Part shown: in pieces, positions 34,342-46,424 of the stretch
Position numbering within the stretch: the stretch's first letter is position 1
How the letters are laid out: the number at the start of each line of letters is the position of its first letter
NCBI GenBank assembly: GCA_024345305.1
Contig: BRON01000015.1
Location: 930,001-994,000, forward strand
Direction: 5' to 3'
DNA length: 64,000 nt
DNA from: Mrakia gelida
Lineage: Eukaryota; Basidiomycota; Tremellomycetes; Cystofilobasidiales; Mrakiaceae
The notes under the pieces: model-generated
Seen by the model: the letters and a program-made list of their open reading frames with translations, nothing else
Told to the model about the DNA's origin: nothing
Databases searched by the model: none
Made by a program: the position numbers and the translations under genes

Positions 34342-37324
34342 ATGTTCTCCGCTCCCCGTAAAGGTCGTAAAGAGTTCCAAGCTGTGATCCTAGCAGGTCA
34401 TGGAGCGTCGTCAGTATTCAATCCATCTCCTCTCTCCGCTCGTTTTCCTCTTCAGCTCGAGATCTGACTCCTTCCCCCTTCCCTTCTTGCAGGCTCTACC
34501 CTCTGTCTGAGAAGGAGAACATGTGCAAGGCTCTTCTCCCCATAGGGAACGAGCCTATGATCTCCTACGTCCTGACTTGGTTGGAACAAGCTGGAATCAT
34601 AGGTTCGTCGTTCACAGATCCATCCATCCCGTCTCTCGTTGTTCTCCCTCTCGAGCTCACACCTTTGTTTGCTCGTTCCTCAACAGACGTTCTCATCCTC
34701 ACTCCCGCTTCGTACTACTCTGCTCTCTCCCACCACCTTCAATCCTTCCGTCAGAGTCAGATCCAGAATGGAGATGGAGCCATGAAGATCAACCTTCAAG
34801 CCGTCAAGGGTTCAGCAGCAGGGAGCGAAGGAGGCGTAGGATCAGACGACGACGAGGATGAGGTCCTCAAGGGGAAGACAGCAGATTTGTTGAGGGAGTA
34901 CAGGGATAGTCTATCAGTCAGTTCAAACATATCTCTCTCGATGTGTCTCTGGTAGCGCGACCCTTGGAAGCTTGGGCGAGTCAGAACTTGAGTTGATGAG
35001 CTGACCTTTCTCTTTCCCTCCCCTCCTCCTCCTCCGCTTAGACCGACTTCATCGTCCTCCCTTGCGACTTCATCCCCCCACCCAACCTCCTCCTCTCAAC
35101 CGTACTAGACTCTCATCGAACACGCCAGAACGCAACTCTCACCACCCTGTTCTACGAGCGAGCAGACGTAGGGAAAGAAGGTTCGTTCGACTCTCGTCCC
35201 TTCCCTCCTTCGCGTCGTCGAGCTCACCTCCCCTCCTTCTTTCTCTTCGTCCCTCAGGTCCCGATCGGATCCTCGTCGGACTAGACAAGCACACCAACAC
35301 CCTTCTTCACGTGCAGGACATCGAGGACATGGACGACGACATCCCCATTCGAATGAGCATGATGTGGAAGTGAGTGGAGTCGCTTTCCCTCCTCCTCGTT
35401 CTCTCTCGCCTTCTTCGTCCATCTCCCGCACCCCATCACTCAACAATCACCCCTTCGTATGATGAACCCCCCGTTTCATCCTTGTTCTTCGAACCGAGGG
35501 GCTTCTTTCTTTCGAGAGTAAAGCTCGCTCGTTGAAGACGACAAACCGTGGCAGCGGACAACAAAGCTTTGAAGCGGATCGTTGGGGATCCCTCTCTCTC
35601 TCTTCCTTCCCTTCTCGAAGGGTGGAGCGAAGGAGAGAGTTTCTTTTCCTCTTCGATTCGTGCTTTTCCCGTTCTGATCTCTCCCTCCTTCCCGAAATCC
35701 ACATCTCGCGTATCCGTTTCCATCCCCTCGCGTCGATTCTCGAAGACTGACCCAGCTCGCTTCTTCGTGGGTCGCGGTTTCAAACAGATACCCCAACGTG
35801 ACTCTGACGACGAAACTCCTCGACTCGCACGTCTACGTCTTCAAGCATTCGGTGCTGGAACTCCTCAAGGTGTCCCCTCAGATCGAGAGTATCCGAGACG
35901 AGCTCGTCCCTTGGTTGCTCAAGGCTGGATTCCAGACGAGGTTGGCTTTGGATTGGAAGACTAGTACGTTCCTCCTCCTTCCCCACATCTCTCTTTCGCA
36001 TTCGATCCTCCCTCTCTCGCTCGACCTGACCGCGTCGTTTTCCGTTCGCGGCTCTTCTTCGCTCTCTCAGCTCTCAACCCAACTCCCGACCCTCAAACGC
36101 TCGCCTACCTCCACTCAACCTCTCACCTCCCAACCTCCATCTCCCACCCTACCACCATCCCCATCCCCTCCCTCCACTCTCACCTCCCTCTCACCCTCCT
36201 CCCCGACTCCCATCCTCACACGCACAACGACTCCCACCCCTCCACGACCAACTCCTCCCAGACCAACCTCTCCTCCATCCCTCCCTCGCCCATCCACCCT
36301 CGCGGCTTCGTCGTCCCAGGGGGAGCGCGTCCGAACCTCTCTCGCTCCGAAACCGTGTTGATTCGAGGGGTGGGCAGGATGGGACTGGAGGATGGAGCGT
36401 ACGGGGACGAAGGGGAGGAGGGAGCGCCGGAGGGAGAGGATGGGACAGAGAGGAGAGTGGCTTGTGGAGTTGTGGTGCATAAGCTGGAGGATGGGTTCGT
36501 GGCGAGAGCGAATACTGTGGCGACTTACTTTGAGCTGAATAGACAGGTGAGTTGGCCTCGCTCGCTCTATCCCTCTCTCTCTAAAACGAGAGGGCGCGAA
36601 CGTCCGACGCGTCGTCTCTCCCTCTTCCTCGTGTCCAAAGCTGACTTCTCCTTCTCCCTTCTTCCCCGCTTCTTCAGTACCTAAAACAATACGCCCTAAC
36701 GCAAGCCTCCCTCCTCGCCTCAACCCCTCAACCACCAACCCCTTCGCCCTCAGCTCCAGCCCCACTCATCGATCCTCGCGCTCAAATCTCAGCCGACTCC
36801 CTCGTCGGAGCCTCTACCCGAGTGGGAGAGCGAACGAGCGTGAAGAAATCCATCATTGGAAGACATTGCGCGATTGGGAAGAACGTCAAGCTCGTGGGGT
36901 GTGTGGTGATGGACTTCGTGAAGGTTGGGGATGGGTGAGTGAGCGAAAATGAAACGAGCGAGGGAGGAGGGTGGGGGGGGGGGGAGAGAGGGAGGGAGGG
37001 ATGGCGGTTCGCTGACTTTCTACGAGGTTTCTTTGGGTTTGTCGTCGGGTACAGTGTGAAGCTCGAGAACTGCATTGTTTGCCAGAGGGCTACGATCGAG
37101 GATCGAGCGGATCTGAAGGATTGTGAGGTGGGAGGACAGTTCGAGGTGTTAGCGGATCGTGAGTTCCTTCTTTCCCTTTCTCTGTGCCGACGAGACGAGG
37201 GCTCGCTGCTCCAGAGAACTCTTGGCCTCGAGCGCACGTATGCTGTTGCTGACATGCTCTCGTCTGTCGTGTACTCGCAGCTGGAGGGAAGACGATCAAG
37301 GGAGAGAAGCTCGCTCTTGTTTGA
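34342..37324 (+). CDS. GCD1: eIF2B gamma subunit
   Basis: Ten exons: 34342-34409, 34493-34602, 34687-34916, 35042-35180, 35258-35369, 35788-35963, 36071-36546, 36678-36934, 37055-37158, 37281-37324 (571 residues). Part of the guanine-nucleotide exchange factor that recycles eIF2-GDP. N-terminal nucleotidyltransferase-like domain: FQAVILAGHGASLYPLSEKE, MCKALLPIGNEPMISYVLTW, DFIVLPCDFIPP. C-terminal left-handed beta-helix with hexapeptide spacing: RAQISADSLVGASTRVGERT, SVKKSIIGRHCAIGKNVKLV, GVKLENCIVCQRATIEDRAD. Between them is a His/Ser/Thr/Pro-rich insert (about residues 280-340, e.g. HSHLPLTLLPDSHPHTHNDS) without family counterpart. The 418-nt intron 5 is the longest here. The start is fixed by the conserved FQAVILAG at residues 12-19. 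Confidence 0.93.
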
Positions 37325-37545
37325 TCGCGCTGGATTAGATGAGCTCTCTTTATCTCTATCTTGTACCTCGCGAGCAGTCGAAGCCCTTCTAGTCGACTCG
37401 CCTGCAAGCCATTTAAACCCAGGAAAATCCTCCTCTCGAGAAAAATATAAAGCTCGCCCTCGCTCGGCCCAACCCGCTCCTCCTCCTCCATCTCCCTTCC
37501 CTCCCCCTTCCCTCCCTCCCTCTGAACCCCCTGTTTCCTCACCAG

Positions 37546-38501
37546 ATGTCCTCCTATCTCTCTCCATCCCACGAAAACACCTACCCCACCCCCTCGCCCG
37601 ACCACTCCTACACCGCGGCTTACGACTTCATGGCTGTGAACCGACATCCGATCGACCTCTTCCGACTGCTCTCCTTCAAGCCTAAACCCGTCGTGGTGGA
37701 TCGATTCGTAGCGGAGGGAGTGATACCGAGGGAGGAAGTGGATGCGATCAGGAAAGGGTTTAAGATCTTGGGAGGTGGGATGGCGGTGAGTCTTCTGCGT
37801 CGAAGAGGGAGGGGGGGTTTGGGGGAGGGAGATGGGAGGAAGATGGAGGAGGGAGGGAGGGGAGGGACCGAGCTGACCTTTGTTTCCTTCCCTCCCTCCT
37901 TCCCTCCTCCCCCTCGTCTTCGAACCCTCAGCTCTCAACAGGTCTCTGCTCCTTGACCCTCGTCATCGTCACTCGTCGAGTCAGCGGGTTAGCGGGACCC
38001 GTCAACAGAGCAGCGCGAGATGTCTTTGCAGGGATGATGGGGGGTCTCGCTGGCGCTCTGCCAGGTTGGCATCTGGCTGGGTTTGTAGCTGGGGAGACGA
38101 TTTACAACGAGTTAGTACCGCTCCTTGTTGAACTCTCTATCGCTACGATCGTATATCGCTTCGAGAGAGAGAGGGAAAGCTCACCCACCCTTCCTTCCTT
38201 CCTTTCCCCGCCCTGACCTCCATCTCCCTCCCCTCCCCTCCCCCACCTCCCTCCCTCTTCCAGAACGTCCAACGGCGGCGAAACCGCCCTCCTCGTCTAC
38301 AAGTACATGTCCGTCGTCAAGGACCCTAAAAACGGTCTCCCTCCCCTTGGATCTCCCTTGTTCTCGGATCTAGGGAGACCCAACTTTGCGATTCGCCGTC
38401 CGCTCGAGTGGCAGAAGGTTGGGTCGAAGGAGGTGGTGGATCAGATGCAGACGGGGTGGAAGTCGTTTGTGAAGTTCTTGGGGTTTGGGTTTGGGAAGTG
38501 A
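37546..38501 (+). CDS. small membrane protein of unknown function
   Basis: Three exons: 37546-37785, 37932-38110, 38264-38501 (218 residues). A caccag acceptor touches the ATG, so a 5' UTR intron is likely. The N-terminus is soluble (MSSYLSPSHENTYPTPSPDH) and leads to FKPKPVVVDRFVAEGVIPRE and FKILGGGMALSTGLCSLTLV. Two weakly hydrophobic, Gly-rich segments follow: GLCSLTLVIVTRRVSG and VFAGMMGGLAGALPGWHLAG. The C-terminus is basic with LGRPNFAIRRPLEWQK and ends FVKFLGFGFGK. Good codon use and clean splice frames support a real gene. No family recognised; a mitochondrial or ER membrane location would fit. Confidence 0.65.
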
Positions 38502-39049
38502 GGAGGATGAGGATGCTTTGCTTTTGTGAGTTTTTTCTTGAGAGAGGGGGAAAGGGAGAGAGGAGGAGAGGAGAGGAGGAGACGGAGGACGACGCGTCCT
38601 TGGGGTTTCCTTCGCCATGGTGTTCTGCTGGCTTCAAGGGATTTCGAGCTCGAAGAGGCCCCTTACTCACTATTACTCAGTCAGGTCGTCGTTTCATCTC
38701 ACTCCCCATCCCTCGGATCACGAACCATCTCAAACTCCAACTCGACGCGTCGTCCTCCTTTCGTTCTCTCCCGAACCGAGCTGGCAACCGCAGCCGCATC
38801 TCTTACAGATCTCTCCCACCACGCGCGACAGATCAATCACCAAGCATCTCGACATGACAACGTAGATCTCGGTCATCCTTCCGCTCGCTTTGGAATCACT
38901 TCAAACGAGTCCCAGGCTTTCTCCACAAACCCGCCAGCGATCAGCCCACCCTCGCTGTCTTGTTTTCCCATCCCATCTCTCCCTCCAACACCAACTCTCT
39001 CCTCCTCCCTCCTCCCTTCCACCTTCTACACCTCTCTCTCCCTCTCAAA
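38502..39049. other. intergenic
   Basis: About 550 bp between two plus-strand genes. No exon supported. GACGCGTC near 38590 and 38742. Confidence 0.4.
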
Positions 39050-40667
39050 ATGGCCAACATCGCTGTCATCACCTACTCTACGTTCGTCCCACCTCCTTGC
39101 CTCTTGAACGAGCGAGCGGTCGAAACCTTCGTTTTTCTGGAGGAGCTCGTCTCGTCTCGTCCTCCCTCCTCCTTCCTCTTGCTGACTCTTTGATGCTTCG
39201 GATCCTCGCAGCTACGGTCACACCAACACTCTCGCCGAGTCCATCGTCAAGGGAATCGAGGCTTCTGGAGCGAAGGGAACTCTCTACCAGGTTCGTTCGC
39301 TCGATGCGTCCAAGGGTTCTCACGCTCGATCTGATTCACCCCCACCGTCTGTTTTTCATGATCCACAGTTCGAGGAGACTCTTTCGGCTGATGTTTTGAC
39401 TAAGATGTACGCTGCTCCCAAGCCTGCTTACCCTGGTCAGTAGTCTGCTCTCATTCGTGAGATGGAAGAAGGCGAGGAGCGTCGAAGGGTCGATCGAAAG
39501 GTTGAGCTCGAGCTGACAAGACGACCACTCTATTCCTCTTCCCTTCCTTCCCCTTTTCTGCTTCTTCTCGTCCTCCAGTCATCACCCCTGACGACCTCAA
39601 GAACTACGACGGATTCATCTTCGCCTTCGGAACTCGATTCGGACGAGCTCCTGGTGCGTCGTTCACGTTCACGCTTCTTCCGTCCCCCTCGATCCGACCG
39701 AGCAAGAGCCAAAGCTGACTGCCAACGAACTTCACCTTAATCTTTAAAGCTCAGGTTTCTTCTTTCTTCGACCAGACCGGTGGGCTTTGGGCTACCGGAG
39801 CTTTGATCGGAAAGGTACGTTTCGCGTCGTCGTCGCGTTTTCGCTCTTTCCTCTCGTCTCCCTCTCCCCCGTCTTCGTTATCACTCGAGCTGACCTTCGT
39901 TTTATTACTGCCTGTTTTTGATTAGTTCGCTGGATTCTCTACCGGAGCTGCTGTTTGTCCCTGTTCCTCCTTCGTAGATTCAGCATACGAACGAACAAGG
40001 GAGCGTGAGACGCGTTGCTGACGGCTGTGTTCTCTTCTCTCCTCAACCTCGCTCGTTCAGGGTCAGCACGGAGTGAGTCCCTCTTCATTTTCGTTTCGTA
40101 CAAACTCGGAGGGCCGGGCGCAGAGAAGAACCGCGAGGTCGTTGGGAACAAAAGACGCGTCGCTGACATCCTCGTTCCCTCCCTTTGCTTTCGCCTACCT
40201 TCGACCGACTCTTCTAGGGACACGAGACCGCCATCATGACCACGGTTCCCTTCCTCGCGCACCACGGTATCATCTACGTTCGTCCATCTCTCTCTAGACC
40301 TCCAATCCTTTCTCGTCTCGAGCTCTCGACGACGTTTCGCTGACCGTCTCGTTCTCTCCTTATTTTTTCTCTTCCATCGAAAGGTTCCCCTCGGATACGG
40401 TAACCCCACTCTTTTCGAAGAGACCGAGGTCATCGGTGGATCTCCTTGGGGATCTTCTTACGTCGCTGGAGGAAAGGGAGTGAGTCGCGAAACTCCTTTC
40501 GCTCTTCTCAACGTCCCCGAAGTCTTCGCCCTGACATCATTTCCTTCCTCTTCCTCAACGTCTCGCAGAACCTCCCCGTCACCGACAAGGACAAGAACGT
40601 CGCTGAGTTCCAAGGAAAGTCCTTCGGAGACCTAGTCTCCACTTTCGTTCGAGGAAAGGCTCTCTAA
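39050..40667 (+). CDS. PST2: WrbA/Pst2-type flavodoxin-like NAD(P)H:quinone oxidoreductase
   Basis: Ten exons: 39050-39081, 39212-39290, 39369-39435, 39579-39653, 39750-39814, 39926-39952, 40061-40072, 40218-40277, 40384-40479, 40569-40667 (203 residues). Seen: flavodoxin start IAVITYSTYGHTNTLAESIV with the FMN phosphate loop at about residues 9-15, DGFIFAFGTRFGRAPAQVSS, FFDQTGGLWATGALIGKFAG, the WrbA-type GQHGGHETAIMTTVPFLAHH and GSPWGSSYVAGG. Length is that of the yeast Ycp4/Pst2/Rfs1 group. Known role: two-electron reduction of quinones, protection from oxidative stress, membrane-associated. One exon (40061-40072) is only 12 nt and encodes GQHG. The 39952 donor is GTTTGT, unusual but frame-consistent. 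Confidence 0.93.
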
Positions 40668-40909
40668 ATCACCCGGACCGATGTCTAGATGTGCATGGAT
40701 CGTTGCGGAAGGGAAACATGGAACCGGCTATATACATAGACCTATTTATCATGGATCTCACACGGAAGTCTAGCAGCAGACGCACGAGAAAGAGAGGGAA
40801 TGTCGCGTCGTCGCGCGGGTCTGGTTCGTCGAGGTCGAGTTGGTTTCGAGGGATCATCGATAGCCTAGTCTACACACAGATAACAAGAGAGGACACCGTT
40901 CGAAGATGT

Positions 40910-42716
40910 TTAGATCAACCCAGCGGCGGCAGCAGCTTCCAGAGCCTTCTTGCTTACTTCCTGGTAGGCTCGTAGCCGGATCCTGTTTCGAGAGAACGAC
41001 GAGAGGGAGAGGAAAGAGACGCGTCAATTTGGGAAAGCGCGAGATTGAGCAGGCGGGAGGGAAGCGAGAGGAGAAACAAGACGTACAGGTTTCGTTGCAG
41101 CATAGCGATGGTGAGCTTTCCGACTGCTGGGATGTAGATGCTGGCCTGAGAAAGGGCGAGAAAGGAACGAGGGGAGAGAGAAAGTCAGCTCGGGTCTTGA
41201 CGCTACGATTCGACGAGAGAGCTGCCCGTTGAGAGCGAGTGAAGACAGAGAGAACGAAACTCACCTTGGTAGCAACATCAGCCTCGAAGTTCTTTTCTCC
41301 AGCGACATCCACGCAAACAACTCCATCCTTCAACCACAAGGTCTGTACTTTGAACTTCCCTCCTGGAACCGCACTGATCACGACGTCGCTCATTCCGACG
41401 GCCTGCTCGAGAGTGATGGTAGTAGGAGTGGTGACGTGAGATGGCTTGAAGGTGAAGGAGGAAGGGGTGGAGGGAGAGGGGAGGAGAGGTCGCTTAGAGT
41501 ACTCTAGGATGCCAGTGATGTCGGCGGAGAGGACGCGAGCTCCGTCGTTGGCTGAGATTGGAAGGGGACGCGAAGGAGAGAAGATCAGCGGAGAAAGAGG
41601 TCGGAGGGGATAGAGGGGAAATTTCACGAACCGAGGAGAGCAGCGAGAGGTCGACCGACGACTTCTGATCGGTTGATCACGGTGATGGTTCGACCTCGAG
41701 CACGGTCGCCTGGAGGGAGAAGAGGGTTGTAGATGTTGGTGTACTCGAGAGTCTTGACCTGGATAAGTGAGGAAACAGAAGATGAGGGTGAGTTCTCATT
41801 TGTTCGAAGCAAATCTCAGAAGGGAAGTTGAGACGAACGATGGCGAGAGGAGTGCAAGGGAGGATAGACTTGAGCGTTCCGGGCTGAGGAGTCGTAGCAG
41901 CGGCAGAAGCTGGGGAAGCAGATCTGGGAGGCTTGAGGGTGAGAGGAGAGATGTATCGGATGCTGAGAAGGTAAGAATCAAGACGATAAGAGGAATCAGA
42001 TCAAGTTGGGAGGGAGAGAGGGAGGGAGGAAGGGAAAGACGAGCTCGAGAACTGACTTGTGGTAGAGGTTGAAGAGGAACTGATGGTTGAGACCCTCGAC
42101 ATCCTTCAGAGGGGAGACGACTTGCTGAAGGTACTGATCTTGAGTTCCTCCGTAGATGGGGTAGTAGACCTGTGGGATGGGGGAAGGAGGGAAGGAGAGA
42201 AAAAGGGAAGGACGTGGTGAGCTTCGAGCTCAAAAACCCGTCCCTTCCTTCCCTCCTCCCCTTCACCATCCCTCCTCGCAAGTTGACATGGGTTGACTGA
42301 ACTGACCATGATTCCTCCAACATCATCGTCGTCGTTAGCAGCGACGATGGCCTCCTCGACTCCGTCTCCCAAGCTCAACTCCGAGTCCACAGCTTGTCCG
42401 ACCAACCTCAGCTCGAACGAAATCCCAAGAGCCTCGCAGGATCGCCTCGTGAACTGGTAGAAATGTCAAGAACGATATCAGCACATGCCCTCGACGTAGC
42501 ATAATCATTGGGAGTGCTTAAACTTACCTCGGCGTACATCTTCGCATCGTCCTTTCCTGTTCCCAAGATTCCGACGAGCTTAAGCTGACCTCCTTCCTTC
42601 TGGATCGCCTCGACGGAAGAGGTGAGCTCAGTCCTGTAGGTAGGGTAGATCTTGACAGCGGTGAGAGTGATTCCTTGGCCTTCGACGGTGGGCTTGGGGA
42701 GAACAGGAGCAGACAT
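40910..42716 (-). CDS. MTD1: NAD-dependent methylenetetrahydrofolate dehydrogenase
   Basis: Eight exons: 42716-42528, 42453-42307, 42169-42057, 41962-41839, 41758-41632, 41551-41265, 41145-41087, 40982-40910 (372 residues). Oxidises 5,10-methylene-THF with NAD in cytosolic one-carbon metabolism. Seen: YAEFTRRSCEALGISFELR, GIMVYYPIYGGTQDQYLQQ, VSPLKDVEGLNHQFLFNLYH, TPLAIVKTLEY, then the Rossmann part GRTITVINRSEVVGRPLAAL, SDVVISAVPGGKFKV and DGVVCVDVAGEKNFE. YPIYGG and the monofunctional length point to Mtd1 rather than the C1-synthase/FolD type. Converges with the flavoprotein gene; 242 bp separate the stops. Confidence 0.92.
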
Positions 42717-43189
42717 CTTTGGCTTCTGAGGTGAGGGTTTGGGGGCTAAAGAAGAGCGAGGGAGGAGGAGGGAAGGGGAAAAACGGGCGAAGAGTCAAGT
42801 TCGCTGCGCTCGGTTGCTAGGAAACGGGATGGATTGCTGAAGTTTTCCTTGTCTGGGATCGAAGGTGATGTGGTCTTTTTTCGTTGTTCAAGGACCTGGG
42901 TCGTCGGACGATGTCACCCAGGAAAGAAGCAGACGTAGTGAGTTTGACCGAGCAGACGCGTCGGACCCCTGCCTCACCTGCGGGTTTGTCCACGTTGTTA
43001 TTCGAGACGGACTATATATTCGCATCTCCAATAGATCACTTCTCAATTTTCTTCTTCTTCTCTCTTCTCACGTCCTTGGGCAGGGCTGGTCACCATTGGC
43101 TGAAGGAAGGAAAGTTGGCGCGTCTCGAGTTGACCTCAACTTCGACCTCCCTCCCTTCCTTCCCTCCCTTCTTCCCGTTCAGACACTGG
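42717..43189. promoter_or_regulatory. divergent promoter region MTD1 / ORC4
   Basis: 473 bp between divergent start codons. Contains a GACGCGTC palindrome near 42956 and an ACGCGT-like ggcgcgtctcgag near 43120, plus a cccgttcag acceptor 7 nt before the ORC4 ATG that suggests a leader intron. An ATG at 42911 with its own open frame lies in the leader and could be a uORF. Confidence 0.45.
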
Positions 43190-46100
43190 ATGGCCCCTTC
43201 TTCCCCTTCCTCTATCCTCCTCATGGACCCTATCTCTTCCTCTTCACCCTCTGAATCTCGGCGTGGGGAGGAGGAGGACCCGATGCTTCTCTCTCCCGTC
43301 AAGAAGAAGCGAAAGACGACCGACACTCGAGCTCATCAACAGGATCCCCAACCGTCTACCAGCTCCCCGAGGACTACGAGAATGAGTGCTTCCCAGCAGA
43401 CAGGGCCCTCGAGAACGAGATCAGGAGCAGCAGCAACATCGTCCAGTCCGCTCAAGAGGTCGTCTCCAGTCAAGAAGAACAAGGTCGACGTTCCTGCTCC
43501 TCGCCCATCTTCCACCACTCGAACAACTCGAAACTCCTCTTCCCCAACCAAGAAACCTACTCCTCACCCTACCCCTGCCTCTACTACACCCTCCAAACGA
43601 GCCAAGAAGGAAGACCCTGTCGCTCCCCCTTCCTCGTCTCGTCGAAGAGGAGGAGGAGGAGCTCGTCCTTCCTCCTCCTCCCATCGAATCTCTCGCTCTC
43701 CTTCGCCTTCCTCCTCAACCTCCCCTCGCAAACCTTCAGGCTGGGTTGGATGGGAACTCGCTACGGCTCCTATGGAGGAACTCCCTTTCAAAGGGTTCGA
43801 TTCAGGCTTGGAGATCCTCAAGAAGCAAGGTCTCCTCGATCCTCAAGCTCAGTTTAAGCTGAGGAACGGCAGGACCGTCGTCGGCAGGTTGGACGAGAAG
43901 AGGAAGAGCGGCGTGGGAAGATGGGGAGACGTAGAAGATGATGATGAGGAAGAGGAGGAGCCTGGTACGGAAGCTGGTGGAGAGGAGCAGGACGTGGAGG
44001 CAGAGCTGGGAATCGAGAAGGAGAAGGAGGACGACGATGAGCTCGACGTCGAGAAACCACCCGACGAGATGGACTGGCAACCTCTGCTACAGCAGCAAAC
44101 TTCTACCTCCTCCGCCTCTCTCCAGCTACGACAACAACATACCCTCGAACCTCACCTCCTCGCCCATCTACCCAAAACCAAAGCTCTCGTCCTCGCTCAC
44201 CTCACAGGTCGAATCCCTCCTCTCCCTCCGACAGCTCCTCCTCCTCCTCCTCCTCCTCTCAAACCCGATCCCAAGGGCAAAGGAAAAGCCAAAGCCGTCG
44301 CTCCTACTCCATCAGCACTTGAGGTACCCGCGGAGGAGAACGAGGAAGGAGTCAAGACGTTGGTCGAGCTGCTACGAGGGACGGTCGAACGAGGAGAGGG
44401 AAACAGTTGTTTGATCCAAGGTGTGAGAGGTGGTGGGAAGACGACAGTGAGCAGCTCTTCCATATTCGTTCGCTCTTCAAAGAAGACGAGCACTGAATCA
44501 TCTCCATCCGTATCGCGTTCAGGTCCTCAACAAAGCTCTCGAAACCATCACGTCCTCCTCGCCCTCGTCGTCGGGAGCTCCTCCTCCCATCGTCATTCGA
44601 CTCTCGGCTCTCACTCAAACGGACGACAGAGCTGCTATTCGAGAGATCGGGAGACAGGTCGGAGCGGAGGGATTCGATAAGCAGGATGGAGCTGCCGAGG
44701 AGGCTGCCGCTGAGGGTGAAGGCGAGGGAGGAGAGGTGAGTGCTCGTCTCGTCGAGCTTTTCGAACCGACGCGTCGAAGAACGCTGACTCGATCTTTCGT
44801 CTTCTCATCTTCCTCGCTTTCGCTTGGCAGCCCAAGGAAGTTCTCCAGATTACCACACTGCCGTCCCATCTCCTCGCCATCCTCACAGCTCCCTCCAAGA
44901 AAGCCATCGTGATCGTTCTCGAGGAGTTCGACCTCTTCGCTGGGTTCGGCAGAGGAGGACGGCAGATGTTGCTGTACTGTCTTCGTGAGTTGCTCACCCT
45001 TCCCTTCTTCCTTCATCTCAGCTATCCTTGCACCTCGTTCGGACCGTCCAACATCTCTCTCGGACTTAACCTCGTTCTCGTTCTCGTTCTCGTTCTCGTT
45101 CTCGTTCTCGTTTTCCTTCCCTCAGTCGACGTCGTTCAATCCATCCGCCCAACCCTCTCGACCACCACCCTCTCCTCTCGGGGCGTCGCAGTCGTAGGTC
45201 TCACCTCCCGAGTCGATACCCTCCACCTCCTCGAGAAACGAGTCAAGTCCAGGTTCTCACATCGGATCATCAGGATCTCCTCGCCCATGCACGGAGATCG
45301 ATCTGGAACGGTCGCGAACCTTCGTCATCCCGTCCCTGGCGAGCAAGCGGAGGAAGAGGAGGAAGAGGAGGAGAAGGAGGAGGTACCGAAGTGGATGGGA
45401 GTGGTTGGACGAGCGTTGGTCCCTTGGGAGAACGACGACGAGGAGGGACGAGGAGACTGGAGAGAGCTGTGGAGGAGTTCGGTTGGGAAGGTGCTGGAGG
45501 ACGAGGAGGTCAAGAAGGGGATGGAGAGGCTGAGTTGGATGAGTAGTGATGTAAGAGCGGTGTTGAAGATCTTTGTGAGTTCTTGCGAGTCGGGTTTCGC
45601 GCGATGGTTGGGTGGGTGGGACGCGTCCGCTCTTGCGCTCAAAACTGACTTCGTTCTTCGCCTCTCGCTTTTACAGATCCGACCGATGATCGAACTTTCA
45701 CCGGTTCAACCTCTTCTTACTCCCTCGAGGATCATCGCTTCCATCGCTGAGCAGGCTGAAGGACCTGGTTGGGGAAAGGATATGAGGAAGCTCGCTGGTT
45801 CGTTCAGACCCTTCCTCCCTGCCTCTCGTTCTTCGTCTTTCAACCTTCCTCTCTCTCTCTCGCGCGCGCCAACTCTTCACTGACCTTCTTCCCCTCTATC
45901 TCGTCCTACATTCACTCTTCCCTCAGGTCTCAGCCCACCCTCCCTCGCCGTCCTCGCCTCCATCAAGGATCTCGGCGAACGAGGCATCATCGAGTTCAAC
46001 TTCGAGCACATCTTCTTCACCTACGGGGAGTTCGCTAAAGCCAAGCTCGTCGGATCGGGGAAGCCTAGGTTCTCGAGAGGGATGATGAGGGAGGTGAGTT

Positions 46101-46424
46101 CTTCTTTTCTCTTCTCGACCGAACAGAAACGAAGCTCGACGCGTCTCGAACCGAACTGACTCTCCTTCTCCCCTCTCTTCCCTTCGCGCTTCCTCCCTTT
46201 CGCTCCATACTCAGGCCTTCAACAATCTCATCTCTACTTCGCTCATCTTCCCTTCCGCCTCGACCACCAACGCTGCGTTCTCGACCATGTCGACTTCGGG
46301 GATGGACTTCGTGAAACATCGATGTGCTGTTCCTGCGTTCGACGTGGTGGAGTTCTTCCGAGGAGAGGGGGGGAGGGGAGTGATGACTCAGCTGTCGGGG
46401 TGGGGGAAGAAGTGGGATGTGTGA
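43190..46424 (+). CDS. ORC4: origin recognition complex subunit 4
   Basis: Seven exons: 43190-44446, 44523-44735, 44831-44984, 45126-45574, 45677-45797, 45927-46093, 46215-46424 (856 residues). Seen: Walker A GVRGGGKTT at about 411-419, split from the next part by intron 1; Walker B IVIVLEEFDLF at about 516-526; GVAVVGLTSRVDTLHLLEKR (sensor-like) with VKSRFSHRIIRISSP; then the ORC4 C-terminal winged-helix part with LAVLASIKDLGERGIIEFNF and YGEFAKAKLV. The first ~400 residues are a Ser/Pro/Arg-rich, basic then acidic disordered extension, much longer than in yeast or animals. The ATG at 43190 is used because it follows an ac-splice-like site; an in-frame ATG at 42911 is possible. Confidence 0.9.
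45071..45112 (+). repeat. (CTCGTT)7 microsatellite in ORC4 intron 3
   Basis: Seven perfect tandem copies of CTCGTT directly before the acceptor tract of the intron 44985-45125. Confidence 0.9.
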
